A stretch of DNA of 64,000 nucleotides from Humitalea rosea (GTDB taxonomy: Bacteria; Pseudomonadota; Alphaproteobacteria; Acetobacterales; Acetobacteraceae), in NCBI RefSeq assembly GCF_003253705.1, contig NZ_QKYU01000021.1, forward strand, positions 1 to 64,000. The letters run 5' to 3'. Positions within the stretch are counted from its first letter, which is position 1. Each line of letters starts with the position of its first letter. Positions 43,339 to 52,751 of the stretch are shown here, in pieces. The notes below the pieces were generated by a model that saw only the letters and a program-made list of their open reading frames with translations, did no database searches and was not told the DNA's origin. Position numbers and translations under genes: made by a program.

Positions 43339-45233
43339 AACGCCTGCCCCAGCCCGATATAGATCCCATAGGCGGAGGAGCCGGTCTGGCCCACCAGCGG
43401 CACCGCGACATCGACGCGGATCGGCCCGATCGGGGTATTGTAGCGGACGCCCGCACCGGCGCCGAAGCGCAGCTCGCCGAAATCGGGCGTCGCGCTATCG
43501 CCGACCGAGCCGCCATCGATGAACACCGCCGCCCCCCAGGGGCCGGAGATCTGCTGCCGCCATTCGACCGAGGTCTCGACCAGGCTGGCGCCGCCGCGGG
43601 CGCGGTTGCCGGCGGTGCGGGGGCCGATCGACTGGTAGTCGTAGCCGCGCACCGAGCCGCCGCCACCGGCGAAGAAGCGCTGCTGCGGCGGCACCTGCGC
43701 CGGTTCCGCCCCGGCCAGCGAGCCAAGCACGCCACGCAGCGCCAGCACCCCGCGCCCCTCGCCCAGCAGGTCGAGATAGACGCTGCCGCTCGCCTTCATC
43801 ACGGCATAGGCCTCGGCCGCCTCCATCTCGTAGCTCGGCGCCACCGCCAAGGTGATGCGGCTGCCGCGGCGCGGGTCGAGCAGGCTCGTGGTGTCGTCCC
43901 GCCGCGCGACCAGCGGCACCGAGAACAGGGTGTAGGTGCGGAAGGGGCCGGATTCCTCGGCGGCCCGGCCGGTTTCGGCCGAGAGCCCGCCCGAGACGGT
44001 CCAAAGCTCGGTCAGCTTGCGCTCCAGCCCCAGCGTGCCGAGCACGGCATCGCGGGAATAGGCATCCAGCCGCTCGCGCAGCACCGCGATCTCGCTGGTC
44101 AGGGTCAGGTTGGGGGTGCCGAAGATCTCGGGCTTGCGCAGGGTCGCGGAGAGCCTGGCGTTGGTATTCTCCGTGCCGCCATCCCCGAGGCGGGAGACGT
44201 CCGCCTCGATCCGGAAGCGCTCGGCGCGGCCGAACAGGTTGCGGTGTTCCCACCAGAGCCGCGCCGAGGGGCCGTAATTGGTCTCATAGGCCGCCGAGGC
44301 GCCGATCGCATGCACCGGGCGTTCCTGCACCGTGAAGGTGACGGGCAGGCTGTTGCCGGGCCCGAGCCGCGAGCCCGGCGCGGCCCGCACCGCCGCGAAG
44401 ACGCCAAGTGCCGAGAGGTCCCGCCGGCTGCGTTCCAGCGTGGCCGGCGAGAAGGGCTGGCCCGCGAGCCGCCCCGCCACGCGTTCGAGGAAGGCGCGGT
44501 CGGTGCGGGTCGCGCCCTCCACCACCGGCGTGCCGAAGACGGCGGCGGGGCCGGGCTCGATGCGCCAGGCGATGTCGAGCACATGGCGGTCGTAATCCAC
44601 CACCGCCTCGCGCCCGACGACGCTGGCCAGCGGATACCCGGCCTCGCGCAATCGGCGGATCAGCCCGGCCTCGGCCGTCAGCACGGGCTCGATCCGGGCG
44701 GGATCGCCCGGGGTGAGGCCGAGTTCGGCCCCGGCGGCCGCGACCGCCCCGGGCGCCGCATCCCCGGCCGGGCGGAGGGTCAGCACGCCATAGCTGTAGC
44801 GCGGCCCCGGGCGGGGCAGCAGCCGGACCGGGACGGGTGTTGCGGGCGTGGTCAGCAGCGATACCGTCTCGGCGGGGCGGCCGGCGACCTCGGCCCCGAT
44901 GCCGCCGCCCCAATAGCCCTCGGCGTGGAAGACCTCGGGCAGGCGGCCCAGATCCTCGGCGACGCGGGCCAGCAGCCCGGCCATGTCCTGCGGCGGGGCG
45001 CCGATCAGCGATTGCAGGCGGGAGGCGGCGAGCAAGGCGGCATCCAGCGCGTCATCGCCGCTCGGCGCGATCTCCAGCGTATAGGCGAGCCCGGCCACTT
45101 CCGCCTCGGCGGGGGCTTCGGCGGGGGGGGCTTCCTGGGCAGGCGATGGCAGGGTCCAGGGCAGGGCCACCAACAGGGTGGCGACGGCCGCCAGGACGCG
45201 CGGCAAGGCCCGGGGCCATGAAAAAACGGTCAC
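43335..45233 (-). CDS. tamA: TamA: BamA/Omp85 family outer-membrane protein
   Basis: A 632-residue Omp85 protein with a signal peptide (1-33), POTRA-like domains up to about 290 and a C-terminal 16-strand barrel. Near the end it has RFFAGGGGSVRGYDYQSIGP, the lid-loop VRGY motif, and it ends in phenylalanine (IGLGQAF), the barrel insertion signal. The extra Ala/Pro/Glu-rich segment after the signal peptide (about 34-47) is probably disordered. It is paired with tamB. Confidence 0.94.
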   Translation of the reverse strand: MTVFSWPRALPRVLAAVATLLVALPWTLPSPAQEAPPAEAPAEAEVAGLAYTLEIAPSGDDALDAALLAASRLQSLIGAPPQDMAGLLARVAEDLGRLPEVFHAEGYWGGGIGAEVAGRPAETVSLLTTPATPVPVRLLPRPGPRYSYGVLTLRPAGDAAPGAVAAAGAELGLTPGDPARIEPVLTAEAGLIRRLREAGYPLASVVGREAVVDYDRHVLDIAWRIEPGPAAVFGTPVVEGATRTDRAFLERVAGRLAGQPFSPATLERSRRDLSALGVFAAVRAAPGSRLGPGNSLPVTFTVQERPVHAIGASAAYETNYGPSARLWWEHRNLFGRAERFRIEADVSRLGDGGTENTNARLSATLRKPEIFGTPNLTLTSEIAVLRERLDAYSRDAVLGTLGLERKLTELWTVSGGLSAETGRAAEESGPFRTYTLFSVPLVARRDDTTSLLDPRRGSRITLAVAPSYEMEAAEAYAVMKASGSVYLDLLGEGRGVLALRGVLGSLAGAEPAQVPPQQRFFAGGGGSVRGYDYQSIGPRTAGNRARGGASLVETSVEWRQQISGPWGAAVFIDGGSVGDSATPDFGELRFGAGAGVRYNTPIGPIRVDVAVPLVGQTGSSAYGIYIGLGQAF

Positions 45234-45328
45234 ATGTACAATCCTAGCCTCTCCGCAACCCTAACGCGAACGTGGGGCGTCCGCTTTGGCTGCGAAGGGC
45301 CGGAGTCTTCACGCGGACGTGTGCGGGG

Positions 45329-46069
45329 TCATTCCGCGGCGGGGCGCTGGCGGAGGCCCTCGGCGATGGCGGCGCGCATATGGGCGACGGCGGCGGGCAG
45401 CCCCTCCATCAACGCCGCGCCGATGAGGAAATGGCCGATGCTGACCTCGGCGATGCCCGGGGTCGCCGCGATGGCGCCGACGGTCGCATAGGTCAGCCCG
45501 TGCCCCGCGTGGCAGGCGAGGCCGGCGGCGGTGGCGGCGCGTGTGGCGGCGCGGATGCGGGCCAGTTCGGCGCCGCGGGTGGTGTCATCGGCGGCCTCGG
45601 CATAGCGGCCGGTATGCAGCTCCACGGCCTGGGCGCCGATGGCATGGGCGCGGGCCACGGCCTCGGGGTCGGGCTCGATGAACAGCGAGACCTCGATGCC
45701 CCGACCGGCCAGATGCGCCACGGCCTCGCGCAGCGGCTGCCCGCCGGCGGCGATGTCCAGCCCGCCCTCGGTGGTGAGTTCGGCGCGCTTCTCCGGCACC
45801 AGGCAGCAGGCGGCGGGGCGGTAGCCGGCGCAGAGGGCGACCATCTCCGGCGTCGCCGCCATCTCGAAGTTCAGCCGCGCCGGCACCTCGGCGAAGAGCC
45901 TTGCGACATCCGCGTCCCGGATATGCCGCCGGTCCTCGCGAAGGTGGAAGGTGATGCCATCCGCCCCCGCCGCCAGCACGGCATGGGCGGCGGCGATGGG
46001 GCAGGGGTGGCTGCCGCCGCGCGCGTTCCGCAGGGTCGCGACATGGTCGATATTCACGGAGAGACGCAT
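45329..46069 (-). CDS. pdxJ: pyridoxine 5'-phosphate synthase
   Basis: A 246-residue TIM-barrel enzyme that condenses 1-deoxy-D-xylulose 5-phosphate with the PdxA product to form pyridoxine phosphate. Family motifs are the N-terminal LSVNIDHVATLRNARGG, TFHLREDRRHI (about 40-50), NFEMAAT and AGHGLTY near the C-terminus, with normal length. It overlaps pdxA by 16 bp, placing the two consecutive pathway steps in one transcript. Confidence 0.97.
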   Translation of the reverse strand: MRLSVNIDHVATLRNARGGSHPCPIAAAHAVLAAGADGITFHLREDRRHIRDADVARLFAEVPARLNFEMAATPEMVALCAGYRPAACCLVPEKRAELTTEGGLDIAAGGQPLREAVAHLAGRGIEVSLFIEPDPEAVARAHAIGAQAVELHTGRYAEAADDTTRGAELARIRAATRAATAAGLACHAGHGLTYATVGAIAATPGIAEVSIGHFLIGAALMEGLPAAVAHMRAAIAEGLRQRPAAE

Positions 46070-47076
46070 GCGGGGTCCTTTTCGACGGCGCGATGGGCGG
46101 CAAGCCGGGCCGCGAGCCGAAGTGCGGCGACAAGGCTGGAGGGATCGGCCCGCCCGGTGCCCGCGAGGTCGAGTGCGGTGCCATGGTCGGGGCTGGTGCG
46201 GATGATGGGCAGGTTGAGCGTGACGTTCACCCCGCCCGCCATGTCGATGGTCTTCACCGGGATCAGCGCCTGGTCGTGGTACATGCAGATCGCCGCGTCA
46301 TAGCTCTGGCGGGCCTTGGGCGTGAACATCGTGTCGGGCGGCCAGGGGCCGGTGGCGGCGATGCCGGCGGCGCGCAGCGCCGCGATGGCCGGGGCCACGA
46401 TCTGGATATCCTCCAGCCCCATGGTCCCGGCCTCGCCCGCATGCGGGTTCAGCCCGGCCACGGCGAGGCGCGGGGCGGCGATGCCGAAATCCCGCGCCAG
46501 AGCGGCGGCGGTCGGGATGGCGATGGAGAGGATCAGCTCCGGCGTGAGGCGCGCGATCGCCTGGGCCAGCGGCTCATGGATGGTGACCGGCACGGTCCGC
46601 AAGCCCTCGCAGGCCAGCATCATCACCGGCGGGCCGCCGCCGGTCAGTTCGGCGAGGTATTCGGTATGCCCGGGGTGGCGGAAGCCCGCGGCGGTCAGGC
46701 TCGCCTTCTGGATCGGGTTGGTGACGACGCCGCCGACGCGCCCGGCCATGGCAAGCGTGGTGGCCTCCTCGATCGCGCCGAGCACCCGGGGCGCATGGGC
46801 GGGATCGGGCAGGCCGGGGATGGCGGGGTGCGGCAGCGGCCGGTGCAGCACGGGAAGCGCGGTCGGGAAGACGGCGCCGGCCTCCTCCGGTGCGGCGATG
46901 CGGATGATCGGCGGCGCGCCGGGCAGAGCGGCGATCCGGTCGGCATCATCGATCAGGAAGAAGGCGGGGCCGGTCGCGTGCAGCAGGCCCCAGGCCAGGA
47001 TCGCGATCTCGCCGCCGATGCCGGCCGGCTCCCCCATGGTGAGCGCGAGCGGCAGAGGCTGAGAGGGGAGAGTCAT
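46054..47076 (-). CDS. pdxA: 4-hydroxythreonine-4-phosphate dehydrogenase
   Basis: A 340-residue PdxA that oxidises 4-phosphohydroxy-L-threonine in vitamin B6 synthesis. The three metal-binding histidines are in HPGHTEYLAEL, GLNPHAGEAGTMG and CMYHDQALIPVK. The N-terminal MGEPAGIG motif is also present. It is the first gene of the pdxA-pdxJ unit; a small membrane-protein gene reads leftward shortly before it. Confidence 0.96.
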   Translation of the reverse strand: MTLPSQPLPLALTMGEPAGIGGEIAILAWGLLHATGPAFFLIDDADRIAALPGAPPIIRIAAPEEAGAVFPTALPVLHRPLPHPAIPGLPDPAHAPRVLGAIEEATTLAMAGRVGGVVTNPIQKASLTAAGFRHPGHTEYLAELTGGGPPVMMLACEGLRTVPVTIHEPLAQAIARLTPELILSIAIPTAAALARDFGIAAPRLAVAGLNPHAGEAGTMGLEDIQIVAPAIAALRAAGIAATGPWPPDTMFTPKARQSYDAAICMYHDQALIPVKTIDMAGGVNVTLNLPIIRTSPDHGTALDLAGTGRADPSSLVAALRLAARLAAHRAVEKDPACVSP

Positions 47077-47139
47077 GGCCGCCAGGGTAGCGGTTGCGGC
47101 GCAGGGCGGAAGGCCCTGGCCTGGAAGAACCCTGGCCTG

Positions 47140-47358
47140 TCAGGGACGGAAGCCGGTGATCCAGAGCAGCGCCAGCGCCGCCAGCATCGGCAGCAGGATG
47201 CCCAGCACCTCGCGCCCGATGCGGCGCCCCAGGCGGCGCCATAGTGGCGGGCGGGGGATCAGCTCCGGCGGCAGCCGCGGCCGTTTGGTGCGCGGCGGCA
47301 ATACCCGCCAGCGGGTGACCGGCTCGGGCGCTGGGCGGGGGGGCGGGTCGCGGGTCAT
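47140..47358 (-). CDS. small basic protein with C-terminal membrane helix
   Basis: A 72-residue product: a proline/arginine-rich cytoplasmic N-terminus and one C-terminal hydrophobic helix (EVLGILLPMLAALALLWITG). It lies 64 bp upstream of pdxA on the same strand. An in-frame TTG at 47388 is an alternative start. The ribosome site is poor and no family is recognised, so it could be a spurious reading frame; the membrane tail argues for a real tail-anchored protein. Confidence 0.4.
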   Translation of the reverse strand: MTRDPPPRPAPEPVTRWRVLPPRTKRPRLPPELIPRPPLWRRLGRRIGREVLGILLPMLAALALLWITGFRP

Positions 47359-47491
47359 GGCGGGATGGCGTGTCTCGGCGCGCGGCAATGCCGCCAGAGA
47401 TAGACGCCCGGATGGCGCCAGGGGAACCCCCAGGCTGTGCCGAAACTTGTTCGCAGGATCAGCTCCTCGCCGATCAGTCTTGAAAATATCG

Positions 47492-47530
47492 ACAGGTAAA
47501 CTTGCCAGTTTTTCTGTTTATCTCTATCAC
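47492..47530 (+). promoter_or_regulatory. MarR-gene promoter with long palindromic operator
   Basis: A 26-bp dyad (47492-47517) has arms ACAG and AAACT on the left and AGTTT and CTGT on the right around TGCC. It covers a -35-like TTGCCA (47502-47507); 17 nt downstream is TATCAC (47525-47530). Transcription would start within a few bases of the ATG at 47539. The dyad is the expected size for MarR autoregulation. Confidence 0.6.
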
Positions 47531-47538
47531 GGACAGAC

Positions 47539-47982
47539 ATGAGCGACACTCCCGACGCACCGCCGGAGCTGGAAACGGCCGTCACCGAATTCAGGTTGGC
47601 GGTTGGGCAGCTCGTGCGCCGGCTGCGCACGGAGGCGAACCCGGGCGACCTGACCTTGTCGCAGAACGCGACCCTGGCGCGGCTGGAGAAAGCCGGTGGG
47701 GCGACCACGGCGGAACTCGCCCGCGCGGAGTCGGTGAAGCCGCAATCGATGGCCGCCATCCTCACCGGCCTGGAGCGGGATGGGCTGGTCGAGCGCCGCC
47801 CCCATCCGACAGATGGTCGGCAGGTCCTGTTCTCGCTGACGGGTGACGGCGCCGAGGCGCGGCGCAAACGCAACATCGCCAGGAATGATTGGCTCCTGGC
47901 CGCGATGGCACGGCTCGACCCCGGCGAACAGCAGACCTTCATCTCCGCCATCGCCCTGATCAAACGCCTGGGCGAGGCCTGA
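47539..47982 (+). CDS. MarR family transcriptional regulator
   Basis: A 147-residue MarR protein with a winged HTH (SQNATLARLEKAGGATTAEL, then SVKPQSMAAILTGLERDGLV) and the wing RRPHPTDGRQVLFSLT. The long helices needed for dimerisation flank the HTH. It is followed by an MFS exporter on the same strand, a common regulator-exporter pairing. It is probably autorepressed through the palindrome directly upstream and relieved by a substrate of the exporter. Confidence 0.92.
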   Translation: MSDTPDAPPELETAVTEFRLAVGQLVRRLRTEANPGDLTLSQNATLARLEKAGGATTAELARAESVKPQSMAAILTGLERDGLVERRPHPTDGRQVLFSLTGDGAEARRKRNIARNDWLLAAMARLDPGEQQTFISAIALIKRLGEA

Positions 47983-48058
47983 ATGCCGGCCGGCCAGAAC
48001 CGGCAGCGATCCGGAGTTGCCCCCACCAGCAGGCCCATATCGCCAGGAAGACCCCGCC

Positions 48059-48204
48059 ATGGCCGTCACCGCGCCTGATCCGAGGACAGCCGCATCGTCA
48101 TCGACCTGCAAAGGCGCCCTGCCGCTGCCGCCGGGCCGGGCGTGCTTCTGATGGCGCGGATGTTCGGCCGGTTCAACGGCGGCAATGCGCCTTGCAAGAC
48201 ATGA
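48059..48204 (+). other. two chained short reading frames between marR and the MFS gene
   Basis: A 30-codon frame starts at 48059 with AGGAA about 9 nt upstream and ends at TGATG (48149-48153). This opens a 17-codon frame, whose TGA overlaps the MFS ATG as ATGA (48201-48204). Neither peptide is recognised. They may be leader peptides that couple translation of the exporter, or the debris of an older gene. Confidence 0.3.
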
Positions 48205-49517
48205 GCGGCCCCCAAAAAGGCGTCTTCCGGTCGCTGCGCGGCGTGAACTACCGGATCTGGTTCGGCGGAGCGCTGGTCTCCAACATCGGCACATGGATGC
48301 AGCGCACCGCCCAGGATTGGCTGGTGCTCACCCAGCTCACGCACCAAAGCGCATCAGCCGTTGGCGTGGTGATGGCGCTGCAGTTCGGGCCACAGCTTTT
48401 CCTGCTGCCCTGGACCGGCTTTGCGGCCGATCACTTCAACCAGCGCAAGCTCCTGATCGCGACCCAGGCGACGATGGGCGCCCTCGCCCTGGGATTGGGG
48501 GTGCTCACGGTCACCGGCGTCGTCCAGCTCTGGCACGTCTATGTCTTCGCGTTCCTCTTCGGCTGCGCGACCGCCTTCGATGCGCCGGTGCGCCAGACCT
48601 TCGTCGCGGAACTGGTGGGCGAGGGGGATCTGTCGAACGCGATCGCGCTCAACTCCACCTCGTTCAACGCGGGGCGGATGATCGGACCCGCCGCGGCGGG
48701 CCTTGCCATCGCCTCGGTCGGCACCGGCTGGGCCTTCCTGCTCAACGGCGTCTCCTATGTCGCTGTCCTGATCTCCCTGTGTTTGCTGCGCGTCCATTTG
48801 CTGCAGCCGAACGCGCGGGCGCATCGTTCGAGGGGAAGCTTCGTCGAAGGCTTTCACTACGCCTGGTCGCGTCCCGACCTGAGGGCCATGCTGGTCATGC
48901 TGTTCCTGATCGGCACCTTCGGACTGAATTTTCCGATCTTCATCTCGACCATGGCCGTCCGCGTCTTTCACACTGACGCCGGCGGCTACGGGACCTTGTC
49001 GTCGATCATGGCGGTGGGAACCCTCGCCGGCGCGCTGCTCGCCGCGGGGCGAGAGAGGCCGCGATTTCTGTTCCTGCTGGTCGGCGCCGCGATCTTCGGA
49101 CTGGGCTGCACCCTCGCCGCGGTCGCCCCCGGCTATTGGTGGTTCGGGGGCGCGCTTGTCGTGATCGGCGTGGCGACCTTGACCTTCATGAACTCGACGA
49201 ACAGCCTGATGCAGCTATCGACCAAGCCGGCGATGCGGGGGCGGGTGATGGCGCTTCGCCTCGCGATCGGCCTGGGCGGCACACCGATCGGCGCGCCGAT
49301 CGTGGGGTGGGTCGCGGACAGCTTCGGCCCGCGCTGGTCGCTCGCGGTCGGCGCCGCCGGGGGGTTCGCGGCGGCGGTCGTGGCACTCCGCTATCTGGTG
49401 AAGCACCGCCATCTGCGCCTGCGGATTCAAGACGGTCGTCTCCGGTTCCACATCGAGGACGACGATCCCATATCGACCGCGGATCGCTCGGCGCCGATCG
49501 CCGAGAAGGTTGTGTAG
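48201..49517 (+). CDS. MFS transporter (EntS/MFS_3-like), partner of MarR
   Basis: A 438-residue exporter with about 12 membrane segments. The start SLRGVNYRIWFGGALVSNIG and the W..MQRTAQDWLVL...T segment are typical of the MFS_3 enterobactin-exporter-like group. ATAFDAPVRQTFVAELVG and NSTSFNAGRMIGPAAAGLAI are hallmark loops. A charged C-terminal tail (about 405-438) is cytoplasmic. Regulation by the adjacent MarR protein is likely. Substrate unknown. Confidence 0.88.
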   Translation: MSGPQKGVFRSLRGVNYRIWFGGALVSNIGTWMQRTAQDWLVLTQLTHQSASAVGVVMALQFGPQLFLLPWTGFAADHFNQRKLLIATQATMGALALGLGVLTVTGVVQLWHVYVFAFLFGCATAFDAPVRQTFVAELVGEGDLSNAIALNSTSFNAGRMIGPAAAGLAIASVGTGWAFLLNGVSYVAVLISLCLLRVHLLQPNARAHRSRGSFVEGFHYAWSRPDLRAMLVMLFLIGTFGLNFPIFISTMAVRVFHTDAGGYGTLSSIMAVGTLAGALLAAGRERPRFLFLLVGAAIFGLGCTLAAVAPGYWWFGGALVVIGVATLTFMNSTNSLMQLSTKPAMRGRVMALRLAIGLGGTPIGAPIVGWVADSFGPRWSLAVGAAGGFAAAVVALRYLVKHRHLRLRIQDGRLRFHIEDDDPISTADRSAPIAEKVV

Positions 49518-49621
49518 CCGGAGGGCCTGGATCGCGTCGCCGCGCTGGCGCGCCGGCCGGTTTGCGGCGAGACTTGGGCCCGATGCGGCCAAGACCGCCG
49601 CCCCCGGGGAGGAGCGCACCC

Positions 49622-50767
49622 ATGCCATTCGACCTGCCCGAGGACACCCTGGCGCTGCAAGCCGTGGCGCAGGCGTTCGCCCGCGACATTCTCGGCCCCA
49701 AGGCGCTGCAATGGGACGAGCAGAAGCACTTCCCCATCGCCGAGATGCGGCAGGCGGCGGGGCTCGGCATGGCCGGGCTCTATGTGCGGGAGGAGTCCGG
49801 GGGGGCGGGGCTGAGCCGGCTCGATGCGGCGGTGGTGTTCGAGGCGCTGGCGACCGGCTGCCCCACCGTCTCCGCCTTCCTGTCCATCCACAACATGGTC
49901 GCCTGGATGGTCGATCGCTTCGGCGATGACGCGCAGCGGGCCGCCTGGCTGCCCGGGCTGCTGACCATGGAGAAGATCGGCGCCTATTGCCTGACCGAGC
50001 CCGGCTCCGGCAGCGATGCCGCGGCGCTGCGGACACGGGCGCAGCGCAGCAATGCGGGCTGGGTGCTGAATGGCTCCAAGCAGTTCATCTCCGGCGCCGG
50101 GGCCGCGGATCTGTACCTGACCATGGTCCGCACCGGGGATGAGGGGCCGGGGGGGATCTCGGCCATGCTGGTGCCGGGCACCACGCCGGGCCTGTCCTTC
50201 GGCGCCATGGAGCGGAAGATGGGCTGGAACGCCCAGCCCACCCGCATGGTGGTATTCGAGGATGCGCTGGTGCCGCATGACGCGCTGCTGGGCCAGGCCG
50301 GGCAGGGGTTTCGCTTTGCCATGGCCGGGCTGGATGGCGGGCGGCTGAACATCGCCGCCTGTTCGCTCGGCGGCGCGCAGCGGGCGCTGGATATCGCGCT
50401 CGCCTATGTGCGGGACCGCCGCGCCTTCGGCCGCGCCATCGCCGATTTCCAGGCGACGCAGTTTCGCCTCGCCGATATGGCGACGGAGCTGGAGGCGGCG
50501 CGCAGCCTGCTCTGGCGCGCCTGCGGCAAGCTCGACACCAAGGCCGCCGATGCCGGCGCCTTCTGCGCCATGGCCAAGCGCTTCGTCACCGACACCGGCT
50601 TCCGGGTGGCGGATGAGGCGCTGCAACTGCTCGGCGGCTATGGCTACCTCGCCGATTACGGGGTGGAGAAGCTGGTGCGGGACCTGCGCGTGCATCGCAT
50701 CCTGGAGGGCACCAACGAGATCATGCGCGTCATCATCGCCCGCCAGATGCTGGGGGCGGCACGGTGA
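49622..50767 (+). CDS. acyl-CoA dehydrogenase, isobutyryl-CoA dehydrogenase-like
   Basis: A 381-residue FAD enzyme with family motifs AYCLTEPGSGSDAAALRT and GSKQFISGAGAADLY, and the catalytic base E362 in ILEGTNEIMR. The sequence, including SIHNMVAWMVDRFG and the QLLGGYGYLADYGVEKLVRD region, resembles ACAD8-type isobutyryl-CoA dehydrogenases of valine breakdown. No other valine-pathway gene is adjacent here, so the substrate is a family-based inference. GGGGAGGAG lies about 7 nt before the ATG. Confidence 0.88.
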   Translation: MPFDLPEDTLALQAVAQAFARDILGPKALQWDEQKHFPIAEMRQAAGLGMAGLYVREESGGAGLSRLDAAVVFEALATGCPTVSAFLSIHNMVAWMVDRFGDDAQRAAWLPGLLTMEKIGAYCLTEPGSGSDAAALRTRAQRSNAGWVLNGSKQFISGAGAADLYLTMVRTGDEGPGGISAMLVPGTTPGLSFGAMERKMGWNAQPTRMVVFEDALVPHDALLGQAGQGFRFAMAGLDGGRLNIAACSLGGAQRALDIALAYVRDRRAFGRAIADFQATQFRLADMATELEAARSLLWRACGKLDTKAADAGAFCAMAKRFVTDTGFRVADEALQLLGGYGYLADYGVEKLVRDLRVHRILEGTNEIMRVIIARQMLGAAR

Positions 50768-50816
50768 TCCGAATAATCCCATTGCGTTCCGATCAACGCG
50801 CTGGCCAAATCGGGCG

Positions 50817-51137
50817 ATGCGCCGCGCCAGCCTCCTCTGCCTTGCCGTCCTGCTCGCCGCCACGCCGGCGGCGGCGCAGTTGAGCCGCCTTGTGGTGCCC
50901 GGCGATGGTGGGCCGGTGATCGCCCCGCGCGGCCAGCCCAGCCCGCGCCTGGCGGCACGGCCCTTGCCCGCGCTGCCTCCGGTCGCGGACGGCACGATCT
51001 TCATCCCGGCGGGGGCGGCGACCCCGCTCGCCGCCCCCGCCATGGCCTTGCTGCCGATGATCGCGGCGGCGGTGCTGGGCGGCAGCCTCGCCGGGAGCAG
51101 CAGCGGCGGCAGCGGCGGGCCCGTCCGCACGCGCTGA
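50817..51137 (+). CDS. small secreted protein of unknown function
   Basis: A 106-residue product with a clear signal peptide (1-20, ending AAAQ), a Pro/Ala-rich middle and a C-terminal hydrophobic stretch (about 70-92, LLPMIAAAVLGGSLAG) followed by a Gly/Ser tail. No known domain. It could be a small periplasmic or membrane-anchored protein. It begins 50 bp after the dehydrogenase. Confidence 0.5.
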   Translation: MRRASLLCLAVLLAATPAAAQLSRLVVPGDGGPVIAPRGQPSPRLAARPLPALPPVADGTIFIPAGAATPLAAPAMALLPMIAAAVLGGSLAGSSSGGSGGPVRTR

Positions 51138-51215
51138 TCGCCTGGCCCCGTCTGGACGGTTCGGCCCGTGCCCGCCAAGGTCGCGGCCTCAGCCTGATGA
51201 CGGAGTCACTCCCCC

Positions 51216-52619
51216 ATGCCCGACCGCGCCGGCGCCCTCAAGCGTGCCGAAACCGCCTTTGACAGCGGTGCCTTCCGCGACCTGCTCGGCCGCCTCGTCG
51301 CCATCCGCTCGACCAGCCAGGACCCGGGGCATGAGGCCGACTGCGAGGCCTATCTGGACACCGCGATCCGCCCCTGGGCCGAGCGCCTGGGGTTTTCCGT
51401 GGCCATCCATCCCAACCCGGAACCCGGCTTCGGCCCGATCCTGACCGGCTCTCGCATCGAGGCCCCTGGCCTGCCGACGGCGCTGCTCTATGGCCATGGC
51501 GACACGGTGCGGGGCTTGGAGGACCAGTGGTCGCCCGGCCTTGAGCCCTGGGCGCTGACCGAGCGCGACGGCCGCTGGTACGGCCGCGGCACCGCCGACA
51601 ACAAGGGCCAGCACGCGCTGAACCTCGCCGCCCTTGAGGCGGTGATCGCCGAGCGCGAGGGAAAACTCGGCTTCAACATGAAGCTGGTGCTGGAGATGTC
51701 GGAGGAACGCGGCAGCAAGGGGCTGCGCGCCTTCGTCGGCGCCAACAAGGAACTGCTGGCCGCCGATGTGCTGATCGCCTCGGACGGGCCGCGCGTCGCC
51801 CCCGGGGTCGCGACCATCGCCACCGGCACCCGCGGCACCTACCACTTCGACCTGGTGCTGAAGCTGCGCCAGGGTGGCGTGCATTCCGGCCATTGGGGCG
51901 GGCTGACCACCGACCCCGCCGTGGTGATGGCCCATGCCATCGCCAGCATCATGGACCGGCACGGAAAAATCCTGGTCGATGGCTGGCTGCCGGCCGGGCG
52001 GGTGGTGCCGAATTCGGTGCGCGCGGTGCTGGCGGGCTGCCCGGTCGAAAGCGGTGGCGAGGGGGCCACCATCGATGCGGACTGGGGCGAGCCCGGCCTG
52101 TCGGCGGCGGAGAAGATCTACGGCTGGAACTCCTTCATCGTGCTGGCGATGGTCTCCGGCCGTCCGGAGAACCCGGTGAATGCGGTCGCCCCCGAGGCGC
52201 GGGCGCATTGCCAGATCCGCTACACCGTGGACACGGACCCCGAGACCTTCGGCGACGCGGTACGCAAGCATCTGGACGCGCAGGGCTTCCCCGAGGTCGC
52301 GGTCGAGAACGCCTTCGTCCGCATGGCCGCGAGCCGCACCGACCCCGCCAACCCCTGGGTGCAATGGGCCAGGGCGAGCATGGAAAAGAGCCTCGGCGCC
52401 CCGGTGCAGGTGATCCCCAATTCCTCGGGCGGGTTGCCGGGCGATGTCTTCATCGACCATCTCGGCACGCCGCTGGTCTGGGTCCCGCATTCCTACAATG
52501 GCTGCAAGCAGCACGGGCCGGACGAACATCTGCTGCCCGCCACCGCGCGCGAGGGCATCCGCGCCTTCGCCGGCATGTGGTGGGACATGGGGGAGCCCGG
52601 TTCGCCCGCGCGAAAGTGA
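51216..52619 (+). CDS. M20 family metallopeptidase
   Basis: A 467-residue cytoplasmic zinc hydrolase. The M20 metal ligands are visible: H94 and D96 (YGHGDTV), the bridging D128 (GRGTADNKG), catalytic E163-E164 (SEERGS), D195 and the C-terminal H in GPDEHL. A dimerisation lid domain is inserted (about 215-330). Relatives act as dipeptidases, carboxypeptidases or acetylornithine/succinyl-diaminopimelate deacylases; the size and SEERGSKGL motif favour a dipeptidase-like enzyme. Substrate not determined. Confidence 0.88.
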   Translation: MPDRAGALKRAETAFDSGAFRDLLGRLVAIRSTSQDPGHEADCEAYLDTAIRPWAERLGFSVAIHPNPEPGFGPILTGSRIEAPGLPTALLYGHGDTVRGLEDQWSPGLEPWALTERDGRWYGRGTADNKGQHALNLAALEAVIAEREGKLGFNMKLVLEMSEERGSKGLRAFVGANKELLAADVLIASDGPRVAPGVATIATGTRGTYHFDLVLKLRQGGVHSGHWGGLTTDPAVVMAHAIASIMDRHGKILVDGWLPAGRVVPNSVRAVLAGCPVESGGEGATIDADWGEPGLSAAEKIYGWNSFIVLAMVSGRPENPVNAVAPEARAHCQIRYTVDTDPETFGDAVRKHLDAQGFPEVAVENAFVRMAASRTDPANPWVQWARASMEKSLGAPVQVIPNSSGGLPGDVFIDHLGTPLVWVPHSYNGCKQHGPDEHLLPATAREGIRAFAGMWWDMGEPGSPARK

Positions 52620-52751
52620 CGTTGCGGTAACTCTTGCTTACTGCATGAGACCTATCCCGTCATTCGGGCGTTACTCCTCTGCGGCATGTTTCGTCCCACG
52701 GGGGGCGTAATGGTCCTCGGATACCGGCCCCGGAAGCCGGATGGAGACACG

